Shown one piece after another: positions 35,148 through 42,439 of a DNA stretch of 64,000 bases. This DNA is from Paraburkholderia agricolaris (GTDB taxonomy: Bacteria; Pseudomonadota; Gammaproteobacteria; Burkholderiales; Burkholderiaceae), in contig NZ_QPER01000002.1 of the NCBI RefSeq assembly GCF_009455635.1, positions 3,596,001-3,660,000 of the forward strand, in the 5' to 3' direction. The notes beneath the pieces were generated by a model, which had not been told where the DNA came from, did not search any database, and saw only the letters and a list, made by a program, of their open reading frames with translations. How positions within the stretch are numbered: position 1 is the first letter of the stretch; every line of letters begins with the position of its first letter. Position numbers and translations under genes: made by a program.

Positions 35148-36461
35148 GTGCTCGTGCAGACGCACCAATCCTATTTCTACCGCCATCGCATGGGCTATCC
35201 GATCGCTGAAATGCCGGGGAGTGTCGAACGCGCCGACAGGCGGCCAGATACGCACGCCCGGCAGGATGACGCGCATGCGGCACGCGTCCAGCCTCACGAT
35301 GTACCCGCGCCGCGTCTGCCGCTGCGCGCAGTGTCGCCGGTTGCCGCGCGTACTGCGCGGTTCGTCTGCGATGCGCGTACGGCGTGGGCCGTGCAGCACC
35401 TGCCAGGTATCGACGGATGGCAAGCGGCGCTGCGCGACGTATCCGCGCCGGCAAGCGAGCGCTTCGTTCAGCCGGGCGTGCTCGAACTCCTGCATCGCGC
35501 GGGCCCCGTCTACGTGACGTTCGATCTGGCCGAACATCCCTCGCTCGATATCGCGGCATGGCCGGCAGAGAACGGCGCGGTGCCGCTGCCGGACGCGCAA
35601 CGCGCATTGCGCCTCGCGGTGGCGGGCGTATTGCTCGAACCACTGCTACAACGGCTGGCGGCGCTCGGGCTCGAACTGCGTATCGCGCGACTGCTGCGCA
35701 GCGTACCGGCCCGCCTGATCCCCGCCGACGCCGCACCGGTTGCGCTGTCATTCACGTTCGAAGGACGCCGTTTTGCCGCCGAAGTTACCGTTCCCCCGGC
35801 ACTGCTGGGCGCATTCGAAAACCTGCTCGCGGCGCAATCGACACGCTTCGCCCACACAGCCTTGACGCACGCGGGCCACGCAGCCGCCGGGCACGCCCGC
35901 CTGGCGGATTGCCTCGTCCCGGGGCGTGCCGTACTCGGATCGCGTCGCCTGCCGGTCGAGACGCTGCGCGCACTCGTGCCAGGCGATGTTCTGCTGCGCG
36001 CGCTCGCCAGCCGCCTGCTGCCGCTCGCCGCCGATACCGCGCAGCCAGCCGGGGCCACCGCGATCGCCGCGTGGGGCACGCCCGGCCTGATCCGATTGCA
36101 CGCGCCCGTGACGATCGACGGGCGCATGCTTTCCATCACGAAGGAGCCGACCATGACCGATGAACTGGATCCAGTTCGCCTCGACGATTCGCTCGTCCCC
36201 GATCAACCGGAGAATCCCATCGAGATCGGCGAACTGGATCTGCCGGTTCAGTTCGAAGTCGACACGGTTGCGCTGCCGTTATCGCAACTCTATGCGCTGC
36301 GTCCCGGCTACGTGCTGGAGTTGCCGACCCCGGTTGCCGAGGCTCAGTTGAAGCTCGTCACGCATGGCCAGACCATCGGCTACGGCGAACTCGTGACGGT
36401 CGGCGAACATCTTGGCGTACGAATCTTGCGGATGGCGCACGGCGATGGTCCAGTTCAGTGA
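35148..36461 (+). CDS. hrcQ: T3SS cytoplasmic ring protein HrcQ (SctQ)
   Basis: A 437-residue SctQ/FliN-family protein, the pods of the sorting platform. The last 75 residues form a SPOA domain: LDLPVQFEVDTVALPLSQL, LRPGYVLELPTPVAEAQLKLV, IGYGELVTVGEHLGVRILRM. The N-terminal part is Ala/Arg/Pro-rich. As in Ralstonia it is a single gene, not split as in Pseudomonas. The start is uncertain: GTG 35148 is used, 16 nt past the hpaP stop; ATG 35190 is the alternative; neither has a clear ribosome site. It overlaps hrcR by 17 bp. Confidence 0.92.
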   Translation: MLVQTHQSYFYRHRMGYPIAEMPGSVERADRRPDTHARQDDAHAARVQPHDVPAPRLPLRAVSPVAARTARFVCDARTAWAVQHLPGIDGWQAALRDVSAPASERFVQPGVLELLHRAGPVYVTFDLAEHPSLDIAAWPAENGAVPLPDAQRALRLAVAGVLLEPLLQRLAALGLELRIARLLRSVPARLIPADAAPVALSFTFEGRRFAAEVTVPPALLGAFENLLAAQSTRFAHTALTHAGHAAAGHARLADCLVPGRAVLGSRRLPVETLRALVPGDVLLRALASRLLPLAADTAQPAGATAIAAWGTPGLIRLHAPVTIDGRMLSITKEPTMTDELDPVRLDDSLVPDQPENPIEIGELDLPVQFEVDTVALPLSQLYALRPGYVLELPTPVAEAQLKLVTHGQTIGYGELVTVGEHLGVRILRMAHGDGPVQ

Positions 36462-37095
36462 CGTTACCGGCTTACTGCTCGTCGTCATCGCGATCAGCCT
36501 CGTGCCGTTTGTCGCGATGGTCGTGACCTCGTACGCGAAGATCGTGGTCGTGCTCGGCCTGCTGCGCAACGCGCTAGGCGTCCAGCAGGTGCCGCCCAAT
36601 ATGGTGCTCAACGGCATTGCGATTCTGGTGTCGCTGTATGTGATGGCGCCGGTCGGCATGCGTGCCGCGCAATCGCTGCAGAACCAGCAAATCGCTGGCC
36701 AGCCGACTCAGGCACTGATCCAGGTGTTCAGCGCCGCGCGCGAGCCGTTCCGGACCTTCCTCGAAAAACACGCGAACGAGCGCGAAAAGCGTTTCTTTAT
36801 CCGCTCGGCGAATGTCGTGTGGCCGAAGGAGGCGGCTAACAGCCTGCATGAAAACGACCTGATCGTACTGGCGCCGGCCTTCACGCTGAGCGAGCTCACC
36901 GATGCGTTCAAGATCGGCTTCCTGCTGTACATCGCGTTCATCGTGATCGATCTGATCATCGCCAACGTGCTGCTCGCAATGGGGTTGAACCAGGTGACAC
37001 CCACCAACGTCGCGATTCCGTTCAAGCTGCTGCTGTTCGTCGTGATGGACGGCTGGTCGACCCTGATCCACGGCCTCGTCATGACTTACCGGTAG
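36445..37095 (+). CDS. hrcR: T3SS export apparatus protein HrcR (SctR)
   Basis: A 216-residue SctR/FliP-family inner-membrane protein. It starts MVQFSDVTGLLLVVIAISLVPF and has the conserved TSYAKIVVVLGLLRNALGVQQVPPNMVLNGIA and AFIVIDLIIANVLLAMGLNQVTPT segments. ATG 36445 lies inside the end of hrcQ, so translation is coupled. Forms the core of the export gate with HrcS and HrcT. Confidence 0.96.
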   Translation: MVQFSDVTGLLLVVIAISLVPFVAMVVTSYAKIVVVLGLLRNALGVQQVPPNMVLNGIAILVSLYVMAPVGMRAAQSLQNQQIAGQPTQALIQVFSAAREPFRTFLEKHANEREKRFFIRSANVVWPKEAANSLHENDLIVLAPAFTLSELTDAFKIGFLLYIAFIVIDLIIANVLLAMGLNQVTPTNVAIPFKLLLFVVMDGWSTLIHGLVMTYR

Positions 37096-37126
37096 ACGGT
37101 AAGCACGCCACGCAGGAACTGAGCGC

Positions 37127-37390
37127 ATGGATATCGACACACTCGTTCGTTTCACCACACAGGGCATGCTGCTGTGCATGTTCGTATCGCTGCCGATCGT
37201 GATCGTCGCCGCCGTCGTGGGGCTCGCGGTCTCGTTTCTACAGGCCATCACTTCGATGCAGGATCAAACGCTGTCGCATGGCGTAAAGCTGATCGCCGTG
37301 ACGGTCGCCATCGTGATCGCCGCGCCGTTTTCGGCCGCGGCAATCCTGCATTTCGCCAACGAAGTGATGCAGGCAGCGGTGCCGCAATGA
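37127..37390 (+). CDS. hrcS: T3SS export apparatus protein HrcS (SctS)
   Basis: An 87-residue SctS/FliQ-family protein with two membrane helices (MLLCMFVSLPIVIVAAVVGLAV and LIAVTVAIVIAAPFSAAAIL) and the family motif FLQAITSMQDQTL between them. AGGAA precedes the ATG by 9 nt. Its stop overlaps the start of the next gene (ATGA). Confidence 0.96.
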   Translation: MDIDTLVRFTTQGMLLCMFVSLPIVIVAAVVGLAVSFLQAITSMQDQTLSHGVKLIAVTVAIVIAAPFSAAAILHFANEVMQAAVPQ

Positions 37391-38319
37391 CGCGCATTTC
37401 GCAACCCTCGCAAGCCGAGACCGCGAACCTCGCGCGCACGCATGAAACGGGGCGAGCCGGCAACGAGCAGGACGTCGCGCGGCATGCCGCCCTTTATCGC
37501 GGCACGACCCGCTTCGCTTACACGCCAAAGCCACAGCCAGGCGCGCGCGGCTCGCTGCGCACCCGCAAGCTCGCCGAACTGCAGGCAAGGCGGCGGCGCG
37601 CAGCCTTGCGCCGAACCCGCATGAACGGCGGCGGCAGCGTGGACGACGACGGGGACGGCGAAAGCGGCGCGCACGAAGAGAGTCGCCGCGTGACGCGCGA
37701 CGGGGGTGGCGGTGGTGGAGGTCACGGCGGCGGCGATCAGGGCGACCAGTCGCACGACGACCAGCATGACAGCGAGGGCGCCCTGCCGCCGAACGTCCGT
37801 GCTCGCGTCGGCGCCCCCGCGCCACCTCCCATGCCGGGCGCCTTGCAGACGCTCGCGGCAACCTGTTCGAACGACGCCGAGCGGGCCGACGCGGTGCGTG
37901 GCGGTCTGTGCGACGGGCTGCTGAACGTGCGTGACGATATGGCGAATCGTCCGGACGCCGGGTTCGACGCGCGTCTCTACGAACTCATGGCCGATGCGCG
38001 TGCGGCCCTGCGCCACGCCCCCTTTAAACCTGCGAATCCCGCCGAATTGCGTCAGTTGATGATCGACCGCAGCGGCGGCCGGCGGGCCGAGTCCAAAGCG
38101 CCCGCGCGCCCCGCCACCGCTGAGTCGACTTCGCCCGGCCATTCGGCGTCGAGCACGCCCCAACCGCAGTTGAACCGCGTGCAACGGCTCAACCTCCTCG
38201 AATACCTGTTCCTGCTGAGTGCCGAAACCCCTGTGCCGCCTGCGCAGCGCGATGGCCCGGTCAATACGCTGAGTTTGCTGCGCACCGGCGCGCTCGCACG
38301 CGGCAGCGGGCGCCGCTGA
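37387..38319 (+). CDS. HpaA-position T3SS protein, Arg/Gly/Asp-rich
   Basis: A 310-residue protein directly after hrcS with an ATGA start-stop overlap, which is where hpaA sits in Xanthomonas and Ralstonia (there a secreted regulator of substrate choice). The N-terminal 80 residues are Arg-rich (LQARRRRAALRRTRM), then a Gly/Asp/His-rich linker (GGGGGGGHGGGDQGDQSHDDQHD), then a helical part (about 160-235) and a final LNRVQRLNLLEYLFLLSAE helix. The basic stretch could act in nuclear or nucleic-acid binding if secreted. No strong similarity to HpaA was recognised, so only the position supports the name. Confidence 0.65.
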   Translation: MTRISQPSQAETANLARTHETGRAGNEQDVARHAALYRGTTRFAYTPKPQPGARGSLRTRKLAELQARRRRAALRRTRMNGGGSVDDDGDGESGAHEESRRVTRDGGGGGGGHGGGDQGDQSHDDQHDSEGALPPNVRARVGAPAPPPMPGALQTLAATCSNDAERADAVRGGLCDGLLNVRDDMANRPDAGFDARLYELMADARAALRHAPFKPANPAELRQLMIDRSGGRRAESKAPARPATAESTSPGHSASSTPQPQLNRVQRLNLLEYLFLLSAETPVPPAQRDGPVNTLSLLRTGALARGSGRR

Positions 38320-38351
38320 CGCCACCGCGTGCGCACATCGCGGCGCATAAA

Positions 38352-38376
38352 TTCGCATACGCGCTAGCCGCTTCGC
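38352..38376 (+). promoter_or_regulatory. Perfect PIP box of the hrcD operon
   Basis: TTCGC-N15-TTCGC, 98 bp before the hrcD ATG, with TAGAGT about 30 bp downstream. It shows that hrcD to hpaB have their own Hrp promoter, separate from hrcU. Confidence 0.9.
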
Positions 38377-38474
38377 ATTGCGTGCGGGGATGCCATACGG
38401 ACGGGCTAGAGTAAGCGCGTAAAGCTTGCGGGATATGCCCGCGCGCTGCTGTCGTTCGACCAACCAATCGCCAC

Positions 38475-39728
38475 ATGATGAAACTGCTTCGGATCCTGAC
38501 TGGCGTGCACGCAGGCGCGGAACTGCGTCTGACGGCGGGTGCGCATCGGATCGGCGCGGACGACGACGCTGATATCCGCATCTCCGACTGGCGCGGCGCC
38601 GACATGCTGCTGACAGTCGACGACAGCGGCACGGTAAGCGCGCAGTCGGTTATGCCGGAACCCAAAATGGTGTCGGACGACGAACTGCCGTTGAGCACCG
38701 GCGGCGGCATGGCGGCAAATGCACTGGAAGCGGACGGGCATGCGGCAGCAATAGCGATGGAGCCGGTGGGAGCGGCGGCAAGACCCGAACCACCCGACAC
38801 CAGCACGGTGCTGCTTGTCGACTACGTGCCGATGCAGTTCGGCGATACGGTGATCTGCATCGGCTGGCCTGACACCGCATGGCCGAGCGACCTCGACTTG
38901 CTGTCGACGCTGCTCATCAAGCCCGCGCAGGCGCGCCGCGAAGCAGAGCGTTCGCGTCAGCGCAAGGTCGTCGGCATCGTGCTGGGCTGCGCGATGCTGG
39001 GTGCGGTAATCGTGATCGGCTCGGTGTTGATGACGACGATCGTCAGCCGCGCGGCATTGCCGCACGATGCGGGCGATCTGGCACAGCGGGTCAACACTGC
39101 CCTTACTACCGCGCATATGAACGAATTGCATGCGCAGGCGCACGGCTCGAGCGTCGCGGTGAACGGCATGGTGGCCAGTCCTGAAGACGACGCCACGGTG
39201 CGCAAGCTGCTCGCACGCGTGTCGTCGACCCCGATTCTGCGTCACTACGATATCGCGCAAAACGACACGCGCAACATCGAGGATTCGCTCGGCATACAGG
39301 GCGTTCATGTGGAATATGCAGGCCACGGCGTATTCGACGTCACAGGCAAGGCGGCCAATCCGTCCGACGTCGATGCTGCACTCGTGCGTATCCGCCGCGA
39401 CCTCAGCGACAACGTGAAAACCTTGCGCATGCGGGTCGCGCAATCGAACGAAGGCGCACCGCTGCCGCCTTCGTTTTCGGAACTGATGTCGTCCGACGAT
39501 GTGCGCTACGCGGAAACGCCGGACGGCGTGAAGCATATCTACGCGATGCCGGAGACGCCGGCATCGTCAGCGGCGGCCGCCAGCGACGCCACGCTGGCCA
39601 GCGCGGACGGCACCTCGGATGCGCTGCCCGCCACCGTCAAATCAGGCGCCGCGACCGGCGTGATGCAGCCGGTCGATGGGGCCGCCCCCGCTTCCGCCGC
39701 GGCGCCCACGCCGTTGCCGACGAAGTGA
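38475..39728 (+). CDS. hrcD: T3SS inner-membrane ring protein HrcD (SctD)
   Basis: A 417-residue SctD/YscD-family protein. Residues 1-95 form an FHA-like domain (LLRILTGVHAGAELRLTAGAHRIGADDDADIRISD). A single membrane helix lies about 165-187 (VVGIVLGCAMLGAVIVIGSVL). The periplasmic part has ring-building modules (LHAQAHGSSVAVNGMVASPEDDATVRKLL). The last 60 residues are Ala/Ser-rich. Starts at the first of two ATGs. Order hrcS-hpaA-hrcD equals Ralstonia/Xanthomonas. Confidence 0.9.
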   Translation: MMKLLRILTGVHAGAELRLTAGAHRIGADDDADIRISDWRGADMLLTVDDSGTVSAQSVMPEPKMVSDDELPLSTGGGMAANALEADGHAAAIAMEPVGAAARPEPPDTSTVLLVDYVPMQFGDTVICIGWPDTAWPSDLDLLSTLLIKPAQARREAERSRQRKVVGIVLGCAMLGAVIVIGSVLMTTIVSRAALPHDAGDLAQRVNTALTTAHMNELHAQAHGSSVAVNGMVASPEDDATVRKLLARVSSTPILRHYDIAQNDTRNIEDSLGIQGVHVEYAGHGVFDVTGKAANPSDVDAALVRIRRDLSDNVKTLRMRVAQSNEGAPLPPSFSELMSSDDVRYAETPDGVKHIYAMPETPASSAAAASDATLASADGTSDALPATVKSGAATGVMQPVDGAAPASAAAPTPLPTK

Positions 39729-39741
39729 AACTCTGGAGATG

Positions 39742-39990
39742 ATGGACATGTACGAACCACTCGAAACCTGTGCCGCCGACTTCAACAATTTGCAGAAGAC
39801 GCTCGACGATCCGGCGGGCGGTCCACGGCTCGCCGCGATTCGCACGGCTCTGGAGGCCACGGCTAAAAACATCAGTGAGGCGACCGGCGCGACTGAGGTC
39901 GATCGCAACAATCTCGCGAAACTGTATCGGGGCCTGCTCGCCGCCAGCCGGATCGTGTCGCACCTGCAGGACAAACGCGGCGCGGCTTAA
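39742..39990 (+). CDS. HrpD6-like small T3SS protein
   Basis: An 82-residue helical protein, MDMYEPLETCAADFNNLQKTL, directly after hrcD, the position of hrpD6 in Xanthomonas and hrpX in Ralstonia. The remainder (AAIRTALEATAKNISEATGA, KLYRGLLAASRIVSHLQDKRG) is a plausible helical bundle. ATG 39742 is preceded by GGAG 3 nt away; ATG 39748 has better spacing. The role is not defined in the family; named by position. Confidence 0.7.
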   Translation: MDMYEPLETCAADFNNLQKTLDDPAGGPRLAAIRTALEATAKNISEATGATEVDRNNLAKLYRGLLAASRIVSHLQDKRGAA

Positions 39991-40100
39991 GGGCGCTCGC
40001 TACCGGCGCGCCGCGCCGGGCACCAGGCTGGTTTTGCACGGCACGTGCTTCGAGAGAAGGTGCAAGACGGCAAACTTTTCATCTAGACCGAGGAGGTTTT

Positions 40101-40274
40101 ATGGCTTTGAGCGGAGCAGCAATGGGTGCGATGGATGGCATGACGGCCCAGGGGATTGCAACCACCCTGGATTCGGCCAAGGATCAGCAGGAGCTGTCCG
40201 AGGCCGGCGCGGTCGGCAACATCATGAAGACGCTTGGCAGCAATTTGAGCCAGGCATCCCAGCACCAGGGTTGA
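40101..40274 (+). CDS. 57-residue putative Hrp pilin/needle protein
   Basis: A small gene with the strongest ribosome site in the cluster (AGGAGG, 6 nt before the ATG). The product, MALSGAAMGAMDGMTAQGIA at its start, is Ala/Gly/Met/Gln-rich with a predicted helix through the second half (TLDSAKDQQELSEAGAVGNI) and no cysteine. Size, composition, high-expression ribosome site and position after the hrpD6-like gene fit the Hrp pilus subunit (HrpY in Ralstonia, HrpE in Xanthomonas), although those are 84-93 residues. It shares the hrcD promoter. Similarity to a known pilin was not demonstrated. Confidence 0.7.
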   Translation: MALSGAAMGAMDGMTAQGIATTLDSAKDQQELSEAGAVGNIMKTLGSNLSQASQHQG

Positions 40275-40432
40275 CGCCGACCGGCTACGACCCGCAGCAG
40301 GCCGCACAACGGTTCTTCCCGACGGCTGCCTGCTGCCCTTCGCAACACCGGGCGGTTTGCGCGTTACGCACATACCGCTCGCTCTTTTTCGCCTGCTCGA
40401 TCCCGGCGGCCTGAATCTCCTGGACACCACAG

Positions 40433-40900
40433 TTGGACACCAACGACAGCTCCGAGCGCTACGTGCAACTGGTCCGCGACCTCTGCAATACGGTAGGGCT
40501 CGCCGACGCCGAGCACGTGTTGCGCACGCGCGCGATCGAAGTCGAGGGCTTCGACGTTCAACTCGAACACTTCGAAAACGACCTCGAGGCGATCTACGCC
40601 AATTTTCACTATGGCGCGGTCACCACCGGACGCACGCTCACCGTGTTCCGGCTGATGCTCGAAGCGAATCTGCTGATTTACGCGCAGGACCAGGCGCAAC
40701 TCGGTCTCGACACCGATACGGGCGGTATCGTGCTGGTGCTGCGCGTGCCGATGACTTACGACGTGGACGGCGCCGTGCTTGCCGATCTGCTCGCGCATTA
40801 CGCGGAGCATGGACGCTACTGGCGGCAGAACATCATTGAATCGACCGACGAGATGTTCGAGGGCGTGGCCGCGGGCGACTATGTCTGGTTGCGCGCGTGA
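40433..40900 (+). CDS. hpaB: HpaB-like global T3SS chaperone
   Basis: A 155-residue acidic CesT-family protein, last in the hrcD block. Its length equals HpaB of Xanthomonas (about 156) and the position is the same. Motifs are YVQLVRDLCNTVGLADAEHVL at the start, a central LTVFRLMLEANLLIYAQ helix and GGIVLVLRVPMT strand. HpaB binds effectors and the ATPase and promotes effector export. Start TTG 40433 is the only in-frame start before the domain; it lacks a good ribosome site. Resembles the chaperone at 7086. Confidence 0.8.
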   Translation: MDTNDSSERYVQLVRDLCNTVGLADAEHVLRTRAIEVEGFDVQLEHFENDLEAIYANFHYGAVTTGRTLTVFRLMLEANLLIYAQDQAQLGLDTDTGGIVLVLRVPMTYDVDGAVLADLLAHYAEHGRYWRQNIIESTDEMFEGVAAGDYVWLRA

Positions 40901-40945
40901 GCGCCGGGCTTAGGCTCGCGGCGCCCCCCGCGCATTGCCCGCTGA

Positions 40946-41287
40946 TCAGACCTTGCGCGAAGCTTCGAGCGTGACTTCGGCCATTAGTTTCGCGACACCC
41001 GCGACCTTCTCAGCCTCCCTCCCGGCGTGCTGAATTACGCCGTTTGCGAGCTGAGCCAATCCCGCGGGATTGTGTGGTTGATGCTGCGGCACGTCTGGTG
41101 CGCCAGACTGACGGAACGATGCGTTGGCGCGCTGCGCGACCCGGTTCTGCAGCGCGACGAGCTCCGCGCCGGGCTTCGTTTGCGTGGGTACCGCAACGGC
41201 TGCTTTCCCGCTCGGCGCGAGCGGCATACCCTTTTCCGAGGTAGCGCCCGATGCACCACCAACAGACAAGCTATCGATCTTCGTCAT
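40946..41287 (-). CDS. 113-residue Hrp-regulated protein of unknown function
   Basis: Starts MTKIDSLSVGGASGATSEKG. The first 40 residues are Gly/Ser/Ala/Pro-rich without strong charge, as in type III substrates; residues 40-80 are Gln/Asn/Pro-rich; the end is a helix, LAQLANGVIQHAGREAEKVA then MAEVTLEASRKV. No cysteine. The ribosome site GAGAGG is 8 nt upstream, and a near-perfect PIP box plus a canonical TATAAA -10 lie before it, giving the best promoter of the region. A secreted structural component (rod- or needle-like), helper or small effector are all possible; no family was recognised. Confidence 0.7.
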   Translation of the reverse strand: MTKIDSLSVGGASGATSEKGMPLAPSGKAAVAVPTQTKPGAELVALQNRVAQRANASFRQSGAPDVPQHQPHNPAGLAQLANGVIQHAGREAEKVAGVAKLMAEVTLEASRKV

Positions 41288-41600
41288 TGCGCTGAACCTC
41301 TCGAGGGAAACCGCGCGGCCTTTGTCCAACCCGCGCACGGGTCCGCCATTTATAGCGAAACGCCGCCATGCACATGGTCTGTCATGCGAAGGAAGCGTGC
41401 GTCACCCGAAGCCGTTCATTGCGCATGATTTTGTGCGTTGTGCCATAAAATGGAAAAAACGAACCATGCTCCGGGCGCCGGCAAGCGTTGTGGCATCGCT
41501 ACCATACGTTCGCGCTTGTGCGTGCTGCTTCGCGATCCGCTGGTGGACCATGCCACGAATCCGACACAATCGATCCACCCACTGTGCGCGGAGTTACCCG
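41288..41600. promoter_or_regulatory. 313-bp divergent region between 113-residue orphan and GNAT gene
   Basis: Holds the hrpII box at 41386-41410 and a TATAAA -10 element for the leftward gene. Nothing specific was seen for the rightward GNAT gene. Confidence 0.6.
41386..41410 (-). promoter_or_regulatory. PIP box TTCGG-N15-TTCGC with TATAAA -10
   Basis: Minus-strand hrpII box 100 bp before ATG 41287. TATAAA lies about 30 bp after the second half-site (41349-41354 region), the standard spacing for these promoters. Confidence 0.85.
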
Positions 41601-42215
41601 ATGTCCCAGTTTCGTCCTCCTGAATTGATCGAGTCCGACGAACTGCTGCTGCGTCCGCCGGAACCACGCGACGCAACAATGCTCTTCGACGAAATGCTCG
41701 GCGATCCCGAAACGACGCGTTATCTGGGCTTTCGCTGCCACGCGTCGCTCGACGAAACCCTGACTTTCATCGACGAATCGCAGCGAGGCTGGCAGGACGG
41801 CACGCTGGTTCGCTGGGTACTCGAGGACAAGGCAAGCGGCCGTCTCACCGCGCTGATCGAGTTGCGCCCGCGGCCGCCGCGCGCCGAACTGGGCGTCGTC
41901 ATTAGCCGCCGCGGCGGTGCGCGACGGCGGCGCGCCGGACTCTATGCGTTGCGCAAGCTGCTCAAATGGCTGCTGGCCCAACCACCTATTTTCCGTATCT
42001 ACGCGTACTGCGCCGTCGATGGCGATGCGCACAGCAGCATGGAGCGGCTTGGTTTTACCCTTGAGGCAAAGCTGATCAATCACGAATGCCGGCCGAATCT
42101 GGGGCTCCTTGCCGGCGATAGCTATCTGTACGCGATGACCCGTCCACTGGTCGCGCCGCCCGCGACAGCGGCGGCGGCGTGGTTGACCGAGCACGTCGAA
42201 TGGGAGCCGGCGTGA
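41601..42215 (+). CDS. GNAT-family N-acetyltransferase (RimJ/RimL-like)
   Basis: A 204-residue acetyltransferase. ELLLRPPEPRDATMLFDEMLGDPETTRYLGF is the standard start of the acetyltransf_3 group, and the fold ends with MERLGFTLEA. The acetyl-CoA loop is unusual: VVISRRGGARRRRAGLYALRKLLKWLL, where the normal RGxGxA is altered to a basic run. ATG 41601 has GGAG 7 nt before it. Substrate unknown (protein N-terminus, antibiotic or amino acid). It is not obviously tied to the T3SS. Confidence 0.85.
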   Translation: MSQFRPPELIESDELLLRPPEPRDATMLFDEMLGDPETTRYLGFRCHASLDETLTFIDESQRGWQDGTLVRWVLEDKASGRLTALIELRPRPPRAELGVVISRRGGARRRRAGLYALRKLLKWLLAQPPIFRIYAYCAVDGDAHSSMERLGFTLEAKLINHECRPNLGLLAGDSYLYAMTRPLVAPPATAAAAWLTEHVEWEPA

Positions 42216-42439
42216 TCCGGCAAACGCGGCTCGCACACTACCGCACAGCCTAAGGATTTGATAAAGCTCTCCTTGCTCATCCGCTCGACACGCCATAAGC
42301 TTGCGGCATTTCATTGCGCGCTCCTCGCGCCGAGGCGGCACGTGCGTGCTGGCCGAAGCCGGGGGCAGCACGGCGCGACCGCGTTCTGTGCATGCGCCGC
42401 CCGCCGTACCGCTCTGCTTATCCCTGCTGGAGACCCACG

